NCBI GenBank assembly: GCA_025056955.1 | Contig: JANWYL010000026.1 | Location: 1-18,285, forward strand | Direction: 5' to 3' | From: Sandaracinaceae bacterium | GTDB lineage: Bacteria; Myxococcota_A; Polyangia; Polyangiales; Sandaracinaceae | DNA: 18,285 nt | In this document: positions 1 through 7,726 of the stretch, piece by piece | Layout: each line of letters begins with the position of its first letter | Numbering within the stretch: position 1 is the first letter of the stretch | Position numbers and translations under genes: made by a program | The notes under the pieces: model-generated | What the model saw: the letters and a program-made list of their open reading frames with translations, nothing else | What the model was told of the DNA's origin: nothing | Databases searched by the model: none

Positions 1-1140
1 AAGGTATTCGTTCCAGGAGGCCGCGCCTTCCGCGACATCACCCGCCGCTCGCGGGCCAAACTTCCAACCATTTGCATCGTGTTTGGAAGCTCAACTGCCG
101 GTGGCGCCTACATCCCTGGGATGAGTGACTACGTCATTATGGTCAAAAAGCAGGCGCAAGTTTATCTCGGTGGGCCGCCGCTTGTCAAGATGGCAACAGG
201 TGAGGAGAGCTCCCACGAGGAGCTTGGGGGGGCCGAGATGCACTCGCGGGTGAGCGGCGTTTCTGACTACCTCGCAGAGAGCGAAGCCGATGCGATTCGA
301 ATGGGCCGCGAGATTGTCGCCCATCTCAACCTGAAAAAAAAGGCAGCTCCTTTGTGCTTTCCGGTCGAAGATCCCCTTTACCCTTCTGAGGACTTGCTTG
401 GGATCGCTTCAGCCGATGTGCGCATCCCATTTGATGCCAAAGAAGTGATTGCGAGGATTGTCGATGGTTCGCGTTTTAGCGAATTTAAGCCCCTCTACGG
501 CCCTGAGCTCGTCTGTGGCTGGGCGCGCGTCCATGGGTACCTCGTTGGCATCCTGGCCAATAACGGCATCCTTTTTACGGCCTGCGCCAACAAGGGCGCG
601 CAATTCATTCAGCTTTGCAACCAAAGCAATATCCCTCTCGTTTTCCTTCAAAACATTGTGGGCTTTATGGTGGGCCGCCGATATGAAGAAGAAGGCATCA
701 TCAAGGCGGGGGCCAAGATGATCAATGCGGTTTCAAACAGCACGGTGCCGGCGATCACGATCATGATTGGGGCAAGCTATGGGGCTGGCAACTACGCCAT
801 GGCCGGGCGGGCATACGCGCCGCGTTTTCTCTTCAGCTGGCCGAACCACCGAATTGCTGTCATGGGTGGAAAGCAGCTTGCAGGCGTTCTCGAAATCATC
901 CAGCGCGAGGCCGCAATCAAGCGCGGCGAAGCCGTGGACGAAGAGAAAATCAAGGTCATGAAGGCGATGATCGAAGCCCAGATCGAAAGCGAAAGCGATC
1001 CTTTCTACGCCACAGCACGCCTTTGGGACGATGGGGTGATCGACCCTCGGGACACGCGGCATGTTTTGGGGATTTGCCTTTCGATTGTGCACAGGCAGCC
1101 GATCGAAGGAACGATGGCATGGGGGGTGTTTCGTCACTAG
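1..1140 (+). CDS. acyl-CoA carboxylase, carboxyltransferase (beta) subunit, 5' truncated
   Basis: C-terminal 379 residues of a biotin-dependent acyl-CoA carboxylase carboxyltransferase subunit, of the methylcrotonyl-/propionyl-CoA carboxylase beta family. It transfers a carboxyl group from carboxybiotin to an acyl-CoA in the cytoplasm. The frame is open from base 1, so the N-terminal portion (family members are about 510-540 residues) lies outside the window. Both crotonase-like oxyanion-hole segments are visible: STAGGAY at residues 31-37 of the visible part, and GASYGAGNYAMAGRAY near bases 769-816. Between them lie LGGPPLVKMATGEE and PLVFLQNIVGFMVGRRYE. The second half (DGSRF.EFK, NNGILF, GFMVGR, GAGNY) reads most like methylcrotonyl-CoA carboxylase beta, which would point to leucine breakdown. 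However, related actinobacterial-type acyl-CoA carboxylases share these blocks, so the substrate is left open. The stop is 10 bp before the alpha subunit gene, consistent with one operon. Confidence 0.93.
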   Translation, partial: KVFVPGGRAFRDITRRSRAKLPTICIVFGSSTAGGAYIPGMSDYVIMVKKQAQVYLGGPPLVKMATGEESSHEELGGAEMHSRVSGVSDYLAESEADAIRMGREIVAHLNLKKKAAPLCFPVEDPLYPSEDLLGIASADVRIPFDAKEVIARIVDGSRFSEFKPLYGPELVCGWARVHGYLVGILANNGILFTACANKGAQFIQLCNQSNIPLVFLQNIVGFMVGRRYEEEGIIKAGAKMINAVSNSTVPAITIMIGASYGAGNYAMAGRAYAPRFLFSWPNHRIAVMGGKQLAGVLEIIQREAAIKRGEAVDEEKIKVMKAMIEAQIESESDPFYATARLWDDGVIDPRDTRHVLGICLSIVHRQPIEGTMAWGVFRH

Positions 1141-1144
1141 GAGG
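1139..1144 (+). promoter_or_regulatory. ribosome binding site of the alpha subunit gene
   Basis: A perfect AGGAGG overlaps the TAG stop of the beta subunit gene and sits 6 bases before the ATG at 1151. It fixes the start of the alpha subunit at 1151, although the same frame is open further upstream, and suggests coupled translation of the two carboxylase subunits. Confidence 0.85.
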
Positions 1145-1150
1145 CGCATC

Positions 1151-3190
1151 ATGAAAGCGATTGGCTCCATTCGCCGGCTTCTCATTGCCAACCGAGGCGA
1201 AGTTGCGCGCCGCATCATGCGCACAGCGCGAATGCTTGGCATTGAAAGCGTGGCTGTCTATTCCGACCCCGATGCGGAGCTTCCTTTTGTGCGCGAGGCC
1301 GACTGGGCCTATCGCCTGGGCGGGACAAGCCCTCGCGATTCTTACCTCCGCATCGATCGCCTGCTTGAAGCAGCGCGCGTGACAGGGGCCGATGCGGTGC
1401 ACCCTGGCTTTGGCTTTCTCGCTGAAAATGCCGAGTTTGCCCAAGCTGTGATCGATGCGGGCCTCATCTGGGTGGGCCCTCATCCCAAGGCCATCTCTGC
1501 CATGGGCACAAAGCGCGAAGCCAAAGCGATTGCGGAGCGTGCGGGCGTGCCGATTGTTCCAGGCCATTCTGGAGAACACTTGGGCGATTTCGAGCGCGCG
1601 GCCCGAGCCATCGGCTTTCCAATCCTGCTCAAGGCTTCGGCAGGTGGAGGCGGAAAAGGCATGCGGGTTGTGCGTTCGCTTGAGGAGCTGCCATCTGCCT
1701 ATGAGAGCGCCCGTCGAGAAGCTGAAAATGCCTTTGGCGATCCCACCCTGATTGTCGAGCGCTACATCGAGCGCCCAAAGCACATCGAAATCCAAATCAT
1801 CGGTGACCACTACGGAAAAATCCTCCACCTTTTTGAGCGGGATTGCTCTGTGCAAAGGCGCCACCAAAAGATCATCGAAGAGGCGCCTGCTCCTCTCCTT
1901 GGCGAGGAAGTGCGCAAGCAGATGATCGAGGCAGCCTTGCGCCTTGCCCGGGCGATCTCCTACACGAATGCAGGAACAGTTGAGATGGTGCTTGCGCCAA
2001 GCGGGGAGTTCTATTTTCTCGAAGTGAATACCCGCCTCCAGGTCGAGCATCCGGTGACAGAGGCAATCCTTGGGATTGACATCGTCGAGGAGCAGATCCG
2101 GATTGCCCAAGGCGAGCCCTTGAGGTGGACTCAAGAGGAGATCGATGCGAGAAGGCGAGGGACAGCGATAGAGGTGCGGATTTGTGCCGAAGATCCCTGG
2201 CAGGGCTTTTTGCCTCAAAGCGGCCGGGTTGTGCTTTTTGAGCTCGATCCTCAGCTGGCCAAAGCTCCATGGCTGCGCTTGGAAGCAGGGATTGAGAGCG
2301 GAAACACCGTTAGTGTCCACTACGACTCGATGATCGCCAAGCTCATCGCTTGGGGCGATTCGCGGGGGCTTGCCATCCAGAGGATGCGTTTGGCCTTGCG
2401 AAGCCTTTTCATTGCTGGAATCCGAACAAACCGCGAGCTCCTCCTTTCGATCATCGAGCACCCGGTTTTCCAAAAAGGCGATTGGCACGTGCAGTTGCTT
2501 GAAGAGGCGATTGGCACAGAAGGCCTTGGGGAACCACCGGCTGAGCGTGCTCTCAAAAGAGCCGCTCTTTGTGCTGCTTGGTTGCTCGTCGAGCTGCGTC
2601 ACAGAGAGCATGCGCCACTTCCTTCGCTCCCTCCCTTTTTCCGCCCATTTCGCACAGAGCCCGAGCGGATTCGATTGCGCTCGAGGGATGAGGTTTTTGA
2701 AATCCAGGCCACATGGGGCCGCGAATTCCGTGCCGAGCTCCGCCTTGGGGACGAAAGCTTGCGCGTTCAAAGGGGGGTGATCGACCTTGAGCCTGCGCTT
2801 TCAGATCAACGCAAAGGAAGGGCCCGCATCGAAAGCGATGGCCTTTTGTTTGCTTTTCGATTTGTTGTGACTCCAACCGAGATCCACATCCACACCGATG
2901 GAGAGAGCCATTCTTTTGTTCGCTGGTCCCGATTTCCGCCCCCATCCCTTGAAAGCCCGGCAAGCGGCCTGGTTGCTCCGATGCCTGGCCGCATTTTGCG
3001 GGTCCATGCCACGGTTGGCCAAAAGGTTCGCGCTGGCGAAGTCCTCTTTGTGATGGAGGCAATGAAAACCGAGCATGCGATTTGCGCCCCGCGATCGGGC
3101 GAGATCACGCGGGTTTTTGGAGAAGAGGGGAAGCAAGTTGAGGCAGGCGAGGTGCTCGCATTGATCGAGGATCCGGAAAAGGGGGATTAA
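1151..3190 (+). CDS. acyl-CoA carboxylase alpha subunit (biotin carboxylase + biotin carrier domains)
   Basis: 679-residue alpha subunit that carboxylates its own biotin using ATP and bicarbonate and hands the group to the beta subunit encoded just upstream. The N-terminal biotin carboxylase domain starts with RLLIANRGEVARRI. The ATP-grasp glycine loop GGGGKGM is at about 165-171, RDCSVQRRHQKIIEEAPAP follows, and the catalytic EVNTRLQVEH block is at 291-300, with Arg295 the usual catalytic arginine. A less conserved middle section (about 460-600) corresponds to the BT/linker region that docks on the beta subunit. The C-terminal biotinyl domain has VMEAMKTEH, with Lys639 the expected biotin attachment site. 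The length matches MccA/PccA-type subunits. The start is chosen from AGGAGG 6 bases upstream. The reading frame ends in TTAA, which also ends the convergent gene. Partner and substrate class as for the beta subunit; the exact acyl-CoA is not determined. Confidence 0.95.
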   Translation: MKAIGSIRRLLIANRGEVARRIMRTARMLGIESVAVYSDPDAELPFVREADWAYRLGGTSPRDSYLRIDRLLEAARVTGADAVHPGFGFLAENAEFAQAVIDAGLIWVGPHPKAISAMGTKREAKAIAERAGVPIVPGHSGEHLGDFERAARAIGFPILLKASAGGGGKGMRVVRSLEELPSAYESARREAENAFGDPTLIVERYIERPKHIEIQIIGDHYGKILHLFERDCSVQRRHQKIIEEAPAPLLGEEVRKQMIEAALRLARAISYTNAGTVEMVLAPSGEFYFLEVNTRLQVEHPVTEAILGIDIVEEQIRIAQGEPLRWTQEEIDARRRGTAIEVRICAEDPWQGFLPQSGRVVLFELDPQLAKAPWLRLEAGIESGNTVSVHYDSMIAKLIAWGDSRGLAIQRMRLALRSLFIAGIRTNRELLLSIIEHPVFQKGDWHVQLLEEAIGTEGLGEPPAERALKRAALCAAWLLVELRHREHAPLPSLPPFFRPFRTEPERIRLRSRDEVFEIQATWGREFRAELRLGDESLRVQRGVIDLEPALSDQRKGRARIESDGLLFAFRFVVTPTEIHIHTDGESHSFVRWSRFPPPSLESPASGLVAPMPGRILRVHATVGQKVRAGEVLFVMEAMKTEHAICAPRSGEITRVFGEEGKQVEAGEVLALIEDPEKGD

Positions 3191-5691
3191 TTGCTTCCCC
3201 CTCGCTCAAGACGCATCCGTGCCTTTTGGAGATGAGGCGCAAGCTCAAGGGCTCGGCTCCATGCAGCGCGGGCCCTTTCGATTTCGCCTGCCTGTGCCAG
3301 GGCATCCCCAAAAAGCAAGTGGTACTCTGGGCGCTTTGGGCGTTTGCGGAGCGCTCCCTCGATGAGTGGGAGGGCTTCTTGGCCTCGGCCGCGGCGAAGG
3401 AGGAGTTGGGCAAGCCCAATCATCGCATGGTGCTCATGGGGGTCGATCTCAAGCACGCGGCGGTAGATGCGCTCACGGGCGTCTTCATTGGGGGTTTCTT
3501 CGGCGCGTTCTAAAAGGGCGCGCGCATGGTCACGCGGAGAGGACGAAAGGGCGGATGGTGCTGGAGGGGGTGGGAGAGAGGAATCGGTTGGTGGTGGCGT
3601 TGGATTTGCTTGATTGGACTCAGAAGGCATTGGGATTGGGCCAGGTGAAGGGGGTGCTTGGAAAGGGGATCCGGGGTGATTCTCAGCCGATGGGATCGCG
3701 CCTGGGGTTGATTGAGCGGGTGGGGATGAGGGTTGTTTTTCTTGTGAACGACTTTCTGCTGGTTGCGCTTCTTTGGGTGAGGTTTTGGATGAAGCGGATT
3801 TGTGGGATGAATGCACGACTGATCCGATTGCAATCACCAGGGCAAGGAAGGAGAAAGCAAAAGAAAGGTAAGCACCAAGCACGAAAAAGGGCGAGTGGTG
3901 TGGCTGCTGGGGGAGGTCTTCGGTTTTCACCTCCTTGGTTTGCTCTGGCTTATGGTCCCGAATGGTTACGGTGATCGGTCCGATCGGAAAGGAAGAAGAG
4001 CGGGTGGTTTCTTCGGATTCATCCAATCGAAGGGATTCACTTGGCATGGGTGCAGTGGGCCTTTCGTTGGGTTGATCGATGGGTGATGAACCGAGTTCTT
4101 CTTGCTCTTTTACTGATATGGGAGGGTGTGCGGATTCGGGAGATGTGGGCTTGCGGAGGTTGTCGAGCAATTCGGGTGGTGCAGGAACCTTTGGTGTCGG
4201 GAGGGTGATTGGGCTTGAGGAAGTGGAGATGGATGGAAGGTGATGTGGTGCAGAAAGTTCTGAAGGGTCAGGGGGTGAAAGCTCGCTTTCAGCTTGCGCC
4301 AATGCTTCTTCAATGGGGAGCATGATGTTGGCCGAGCGGGCTTGGCTTTGGAATTCGATGCGCACCCGGCCTGAGGCCCAACGCAGGGCGATCGAGAGGG
4401 CAGAGAGACCTTCTGAGGATCCCGCTTTGCTTTCTGCGCAAGCACTCACAAGGAGGCCTTCGGCCACTTCGAAATCGGCCCGCTCCTCAGGGCGGCGGAT
4501 GGAGATGCGCGAGGGGTATGGGAGTTTTCCAAGCAGGCGCAAAAGCCGAGCAATTCCCATGGTTTCAAGACGAAGCTCGGCCGTGGCATCGCGTTCGAGG
4601 CTTTCTTTGAGATGGCGCTCTGGCAGAAGGTGTACGCGGATTTCTTCTGCCAAGCGCGCAAAGCCCGCTGGATCGACGAGGCCACCGCCTCCAACCTGAG
4701 CAGGCAAGACCACGAGGGGAGCCCAGCGGAGGCGCACATCACGACGAAGACGGCGGATCAGGTGAAAGGCTTCGCTTTCGAGGAGTTGGGCATCGACCAG
4801 AATGAGCTCCGGGTCGAGCGCGCGCGCCCTCTCGATCCCCGCTCCGCTTGGCCCAATGATCACCACTTTTGCGCCCTTTTCGCGCAAAAAATCAGCCATC
4901 GCATCGGCATGCCCGGGATCCCTTTCGATGAGCAGGATGCGCAAACCTTGGTAAATCGAAAGATCCGCATGAGCCTCGGCTTCGCCTTCTCCATCGAGGG
5001 CGAGGACTTCTCCAAGACCTCGGTGGAGTTCGTAGACGAGCGGTTCAGCCTGGGAAATATGAGGCCTAAGCTTGCGCACGAATTCTTCGACGACTTCGGC
5101 CACCGAGCGCCCTGCGCCCAAAACGATGCGCAGGGGCTTCCCCTTGTGTTTGGGCTCGACGCTTAAGATACCGCTTTGGAGCTCTCGGCCAATCGCCTGA
5201 AGCAGCTCATCGAAAGTGGCTTCGCCGATCTGCTCGAAGGCGGAGGGAGTTTTGGCGCTTTGGGCGCTTTGTCGAGCGAGCTCAGCGATTTGAGAGGCAA
5301 GTCCATCCACGCTGGCCTGGCGGGGGATAACGGCAGTTGCGCCCTTGCGAAAGGCGAGGATCTTGGCTTCGAGTGCATCTGGATTGCTGATGACGGCAAC
5401 TGGAACAGAAGAGGCGATGGGGTCGCGGGCCAGGCGTTCGAGGGTGTTCTGCCCTCCCTCCTCGGCCAACTTACCGAAAAGGACAAGAAGGTCGGGAGTC
5501 ATGCTTCGGAGGGCAAACAACAAATCCCCTTGGAGCAGGCGGACAGCAAGGCCTCTCCGCTCAAGGGCAAGGCGCAAGGCGCTTTCAATCGGATCATTCG
5601 GACCAGCAAGGAGCACGCAGGGCCGGCTTTCCGCTTGGACCATCGATTGGATGCACTGCTTGCCATCATCCCAAAAAAGCGAGGGCTGCAC
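3187..5691 (-). CDS. two-pseudo-receiver membrane protein with periplasmic-side TPR repeats
   Basis: 834-residue protein that I do not recognise as a named gene. Residues 24-125 look like a response-regulator receiver fold, but the phospho-acceptor aspartate position is Phe72 (DLLVLF). Residues 150-235 form an alpha/beta module (ILSVEP..., LRIVLGAGRSVAEVVEEF). Residues 249-355 are a second receiver-like domain with a possible acceptor Asp300 (LILVDAQ) and no clear conserved lysine. Residues 370-450 resemble a DUF4388/PATAN-like module (tentative). A Ser/Pro-rich linker runs to about 598, followed by one membrane segment at about 602-627 (FFVLGAYLSFAFSFLALVIA). A second Pro/Ser-rich stretch runs to 718, and about three TPR-like helix pairs (745-834) end the protein. 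By the positive-inside rule and the domain types, I infer receivers in the cytoplasm and TPRs in the periplasm. The longest start is GTG at 5691, directly after an in-frame stop. An ATG at 5643 is an equally possible start, and neither has a good ribosome binding site. It is convergent with, and shares its stop bases with, the carboxylase gene. Confidence 0.8.
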   Translation of the reverse strand: MQPSLFWDDGKQCIQSMVQAESRPCVLLAGPNDPIESALRLALERRGLAVRLLQGDLLFALRSMTPDLLVLFGKLAEEGGQNTLERLARDPIASSVPVAVISNPDALEAKILAFRKGATAVIPRQASVDGLASQIAELARQSAQSAKTPSAFEQIGEATFDELLQAIGRELQSGILSVEPKHKGKPLRIVLGAGRSVAEVVEEFVRKLRPHISQAEPLVYELHRGLGEVLALDGEGEAEAHADLSIYQGLRILLIERDPGHADAMADFLREKGAKVVIIGPSGAGIERARALDPELILVDAQLLESEAFHLIRRLRRDVRLRWAPLVVLPAQVGGGGLVDPAGFARLAEEIRVHLLPERHLKESLERDATAELRLETMGIARLLRLLGKLPYPSRISIRRPEERADFEVAEGLLVSACAESKAGSSEGLSALSIALRWASGRVRIEFQSQARSANIMLPIEEALAQAESELSPPDPSELSAPHHLPSISTSSSPITLPTPKVPAPPELLDNLRKPTSPESAHPPISVKEQEELGSSPIDQPNERPTAPMPSESLRLDESEETTRSSSFPIGPITVTIRDHKPEQTKEVKTEDLPQQPHHSPFFVLGAYLSFAFSFLALVIAIGSVVHSSHKSASSKTSPKEAQPAESRSQEKQPSSPPAQSTPGAIPSAENHPGSPFQAPPSPGPIPMPSESNQANPTPPPTDSSLPPPPAPSALSSSPRDHARALLERAEETPNEDARERIYRRVLEIDPHEHHAMIGLAQLLLRRGRGQEALPLIEGALRKRPKRPEYHLLFGDALAQAGEIERARAAWSRALELAPHLQKARMRLERGGSN

Positions 5692-5755
5692 AAGATCAAA
5701 AAGGCCTCAGCAGGATTTTGGCCATTGGGTGTAGGATAGTGGCTGAGGGTGATAT

Positions 5756-7717
5756 ATGCTTTGGAAAAGGGTGTTTTGGGGATTTTTTTTCGCAACCGCT
5801 TGCGGTGGTGCCAGAGCACCCAATCCATGTGAAGGGGTGAGTTGCCCAACTGGTTCGGTGTGCGAGGGGGGTGAGTGCGTTGTTCAACCGCGTTGCGATC
5901 CGAGTCATGCCCCTTGGTCTTCTGGGCGCGTTGCCTTTGTCGATCGGACCGAAGCGTGGGGGCTAGTGGGTGTCGAGGGAACCCGCATCGCAGCTGTCGA
6001 CTATGATGGGGATGGATGGACCGATCTTTTCGTCCGGCGGGGGGTTGGGAGGGGGGACGATGATTTTGGCGGGCATCGATCGATTTGGCTGCTCCGCAAC
6101 CGAGGCGATGGGCGCTTTGAGGATGTGACTGCAGATTCAGGCATCGTTTCAAGGCGCTCTGGGCAACCAGGAGGGCGGCCTGTCGATGTGGTGGCCTTTG
6201 CAGATGTCGATAACGATGGCGATCTCGACGCCTACTTGGGTGTGTCCACTGCTGATCTTGAGCGCACGGGAGGAGAGCGAAGCGAGCTCATGATCCAGGG
6301 GCCAGACCACCGCTTTACAGTCAAGGAGGATTCAGGCGATTTGCGGCTCGAAAACGAGATCGACTCGGTGGCTGCCGCAAGTTTTGTCGATGTTGATCTC
6401 GATGGCGATGTCGATCTCTGGACACCGCACCACGGCTATGTCCAAGGGCGGCGCTTTGTGTTTCGACCACCCCGTCTTTACGAAAACGACGGAAGAGGTC
6501 ATTTTCGAGACCTCACAGAAGCCCTGGGCCTGCTCACGCGGCCTTGGGTGAACATCGAGGACATCAACCGAGGTCTTGCCCATCCGCGGGCTTGGTCTGG
6601 GGCTGCCTGTGACCTCAATAACGACGGCTTGCCAGAGCTTTTGGCTGCAAGCTATGGCCGCGCGCCGAATTTGCTTTTTCGTTCAATCGGTTCTCCCCTT
6701 GCGCCTCGCTATGAAAATGTTTCTGTCGCCTCGGGCTATGCCTACGACGACAACATGGTTTGGCAGGACGATCAGTTTGCCCGCTGCTACTGCCAAGCCA
6801 ATCGCAGCGCTGAGGGGTGTGCCGATGTGCCGCCTCCGATGATTGCCTGTGCTGATCACTGGGATCACGCGACAGGAAGGCAACCCTTTCGCCTGGGTGG
6901 AAACAGCGGGGCCACGATGTGCGGCGATATCGACGGGGATGGCGATCTCGATCTTCTCACCACCGAAATCGCCCACTGGTGGGCGGGGCAGGGTTCGGAC
7001 CTTGCCGAAGTGCTCATCAACACAGGCGATCCTGAAGTGCGTTTCATCCGCCCCGGGCGCGCTTCGATGGGCATCGAAATCCCGCGCGATGATCCCAGAG
7101 GATGGAACGAGGGCATCATGACGGGGGCGATTTTTGACTTCGATAACGATGGGCGCCAGGACCTCTACTTTGGAATGAGCGACTACCCTGGAAACCACGG
7201 CGTGCTCTTTCACCAGGAAGAACGCTTGCGCTTTGTCAAGGTGCCTCGGGAGGAGGGGATCGACCACAACCGAAGCCACGGGATCGCCATTGCTGACTTC
7301 GATCGGGACGGGGATCTCGATGTGGTTGTGGGGCATTCCCACATGCGCTGCGGACCTCCCGATGATTGTTACCCGACGATGCAGGTGCACTTTTTCGAAA
7401 ATCAGATGGGCGGCAACTTCATCTCCCTTCGCCTTGAAGGGGTACGGGCCAACCGCTCAGCAATTGGCGCACGCATCACGGTCAGAGCAGGGGAGCTCCT
7501 TCAGGTCCGTGAGGTCGAGGGTGGCTATGGGCTCTACGGGCAGCAAAACGATCTCGTTCAGCACTTTGGCCTTGGCCCCCACTGCGAAGCAGAAGTCGAA
7601 ATCCGATGGCCAGATGCCTCGCTCAGCCGTGAGCGCTTTCGCCTGGCGGCTGGCCACCGCTACCGCATCGTTCAGGGCATGCCCCCTCGGCTTGATGACC
7701 CACCTTCTGCCCGCTGA
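5756..7717 (+). CDS. exported FG-GAP repeat / ASPIC-UnbV (CRTAC1-like) protein, probable lipoprotein
   Basis: 653-residue extracytoplasmic protein. The N-terminus (MLWKRVFWGFFFATAC) is a short signal sequence ending at Cys16. ATAC is a weak lipobox because Ala stands at -3 instead of Leu. A cysteine-rich stretch follows (Cys25, 30, 36, 41, 47), of the PCxGVxCPxGxVC type common in secreted myxobacterial proteins. At least seven Asp-rich FG-GAP calcium loops are visible: DYDGDGWTD (from residue 82), DVDNDGDLD, DVDLDGDVD, DLNNDGLPE, DIDGDGDLD, DFDNDGRQD and DFDRDGDLD (from residue 514). They suggest a seven-bladed, integrin-like beta-propeller. The C-terminal ~95 residues (551-645) match the ASPIC/UnbV domain, including GARITVRAG, VEGGYG, HFGLG and EIRWPDA. 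A cysteine-containing insert lies near residues 345-385. The start ATG has GAGG 7 bases upstream (5745-5748). It is divergent from the receiver/TPR gene. The ligand and role are unknown; adhesion or binding at the cell surface is the family expectation. Confidence 0.9.
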   Translation: MLWKRVFWGFFFATACGGARAPNPCEGVSCPTGSVCEGGECVVQPRCDPSHAPWSSGRVAFVDRTEAWGLVGVEGTRIAAVDYDGDGWTDLFVRRGVGRGDDDFGGHRSIWLLRNRGDGRFEDVTADSGIVSRRSGQPGGRPVDVVAFADVDNDGDLDAYLGVSTADLERTGGERSELMIQGPDHRFTVKEDSGDLRLENEIDSVAAASFVDVDLDGDVDLWTPHHGYVQGRRFVFRPPRLYENDGRGHFRDLTEALGLLTRPWVNIEDINRGLAHPRAWSGAACDLNNDGLPELLAASYGRAPNLLFRSIGSPLAPRYENVSVASGYAYDDNMVWQDDQFARCYCQANRSAEGCADVPPPMIACADHWDHATGRQPFRLGGNSGATMCGDIDGDGDLDLLTTEIAHWWAGQGSDLAEVLINTGDPEVRFIRPGRASMGIEIPRDDPRGWNEGIMTGAIFDFDNDGRQDLYFGMSDYPGNHGVLFHQEERLRFVKVPREEGIDHNRSHGIAIADFDRDGDLDVVVGHSHMRCGPPDDCYPTMQVHFFENQMGGNFISLRLEGVRANRSAIGARITVRAGELLQVREVEGGYGLYGQQNDLVQHFGLGPHCEAEVEIRWPDASLSRERFRLAAGHRYRIVQGMPPRLDDPPSAR

Positions 7718-7726
7718 TCCAAGCCC

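Noticed and set aside
956..2770. A 604-codon open frame on the minus strand
   Set aside because: It lies antisense to the carboxylase genes, whose motifs are unmistakable on the plus strand. Its translation shows no recognisable domain and looks like a codon-bias shadow.
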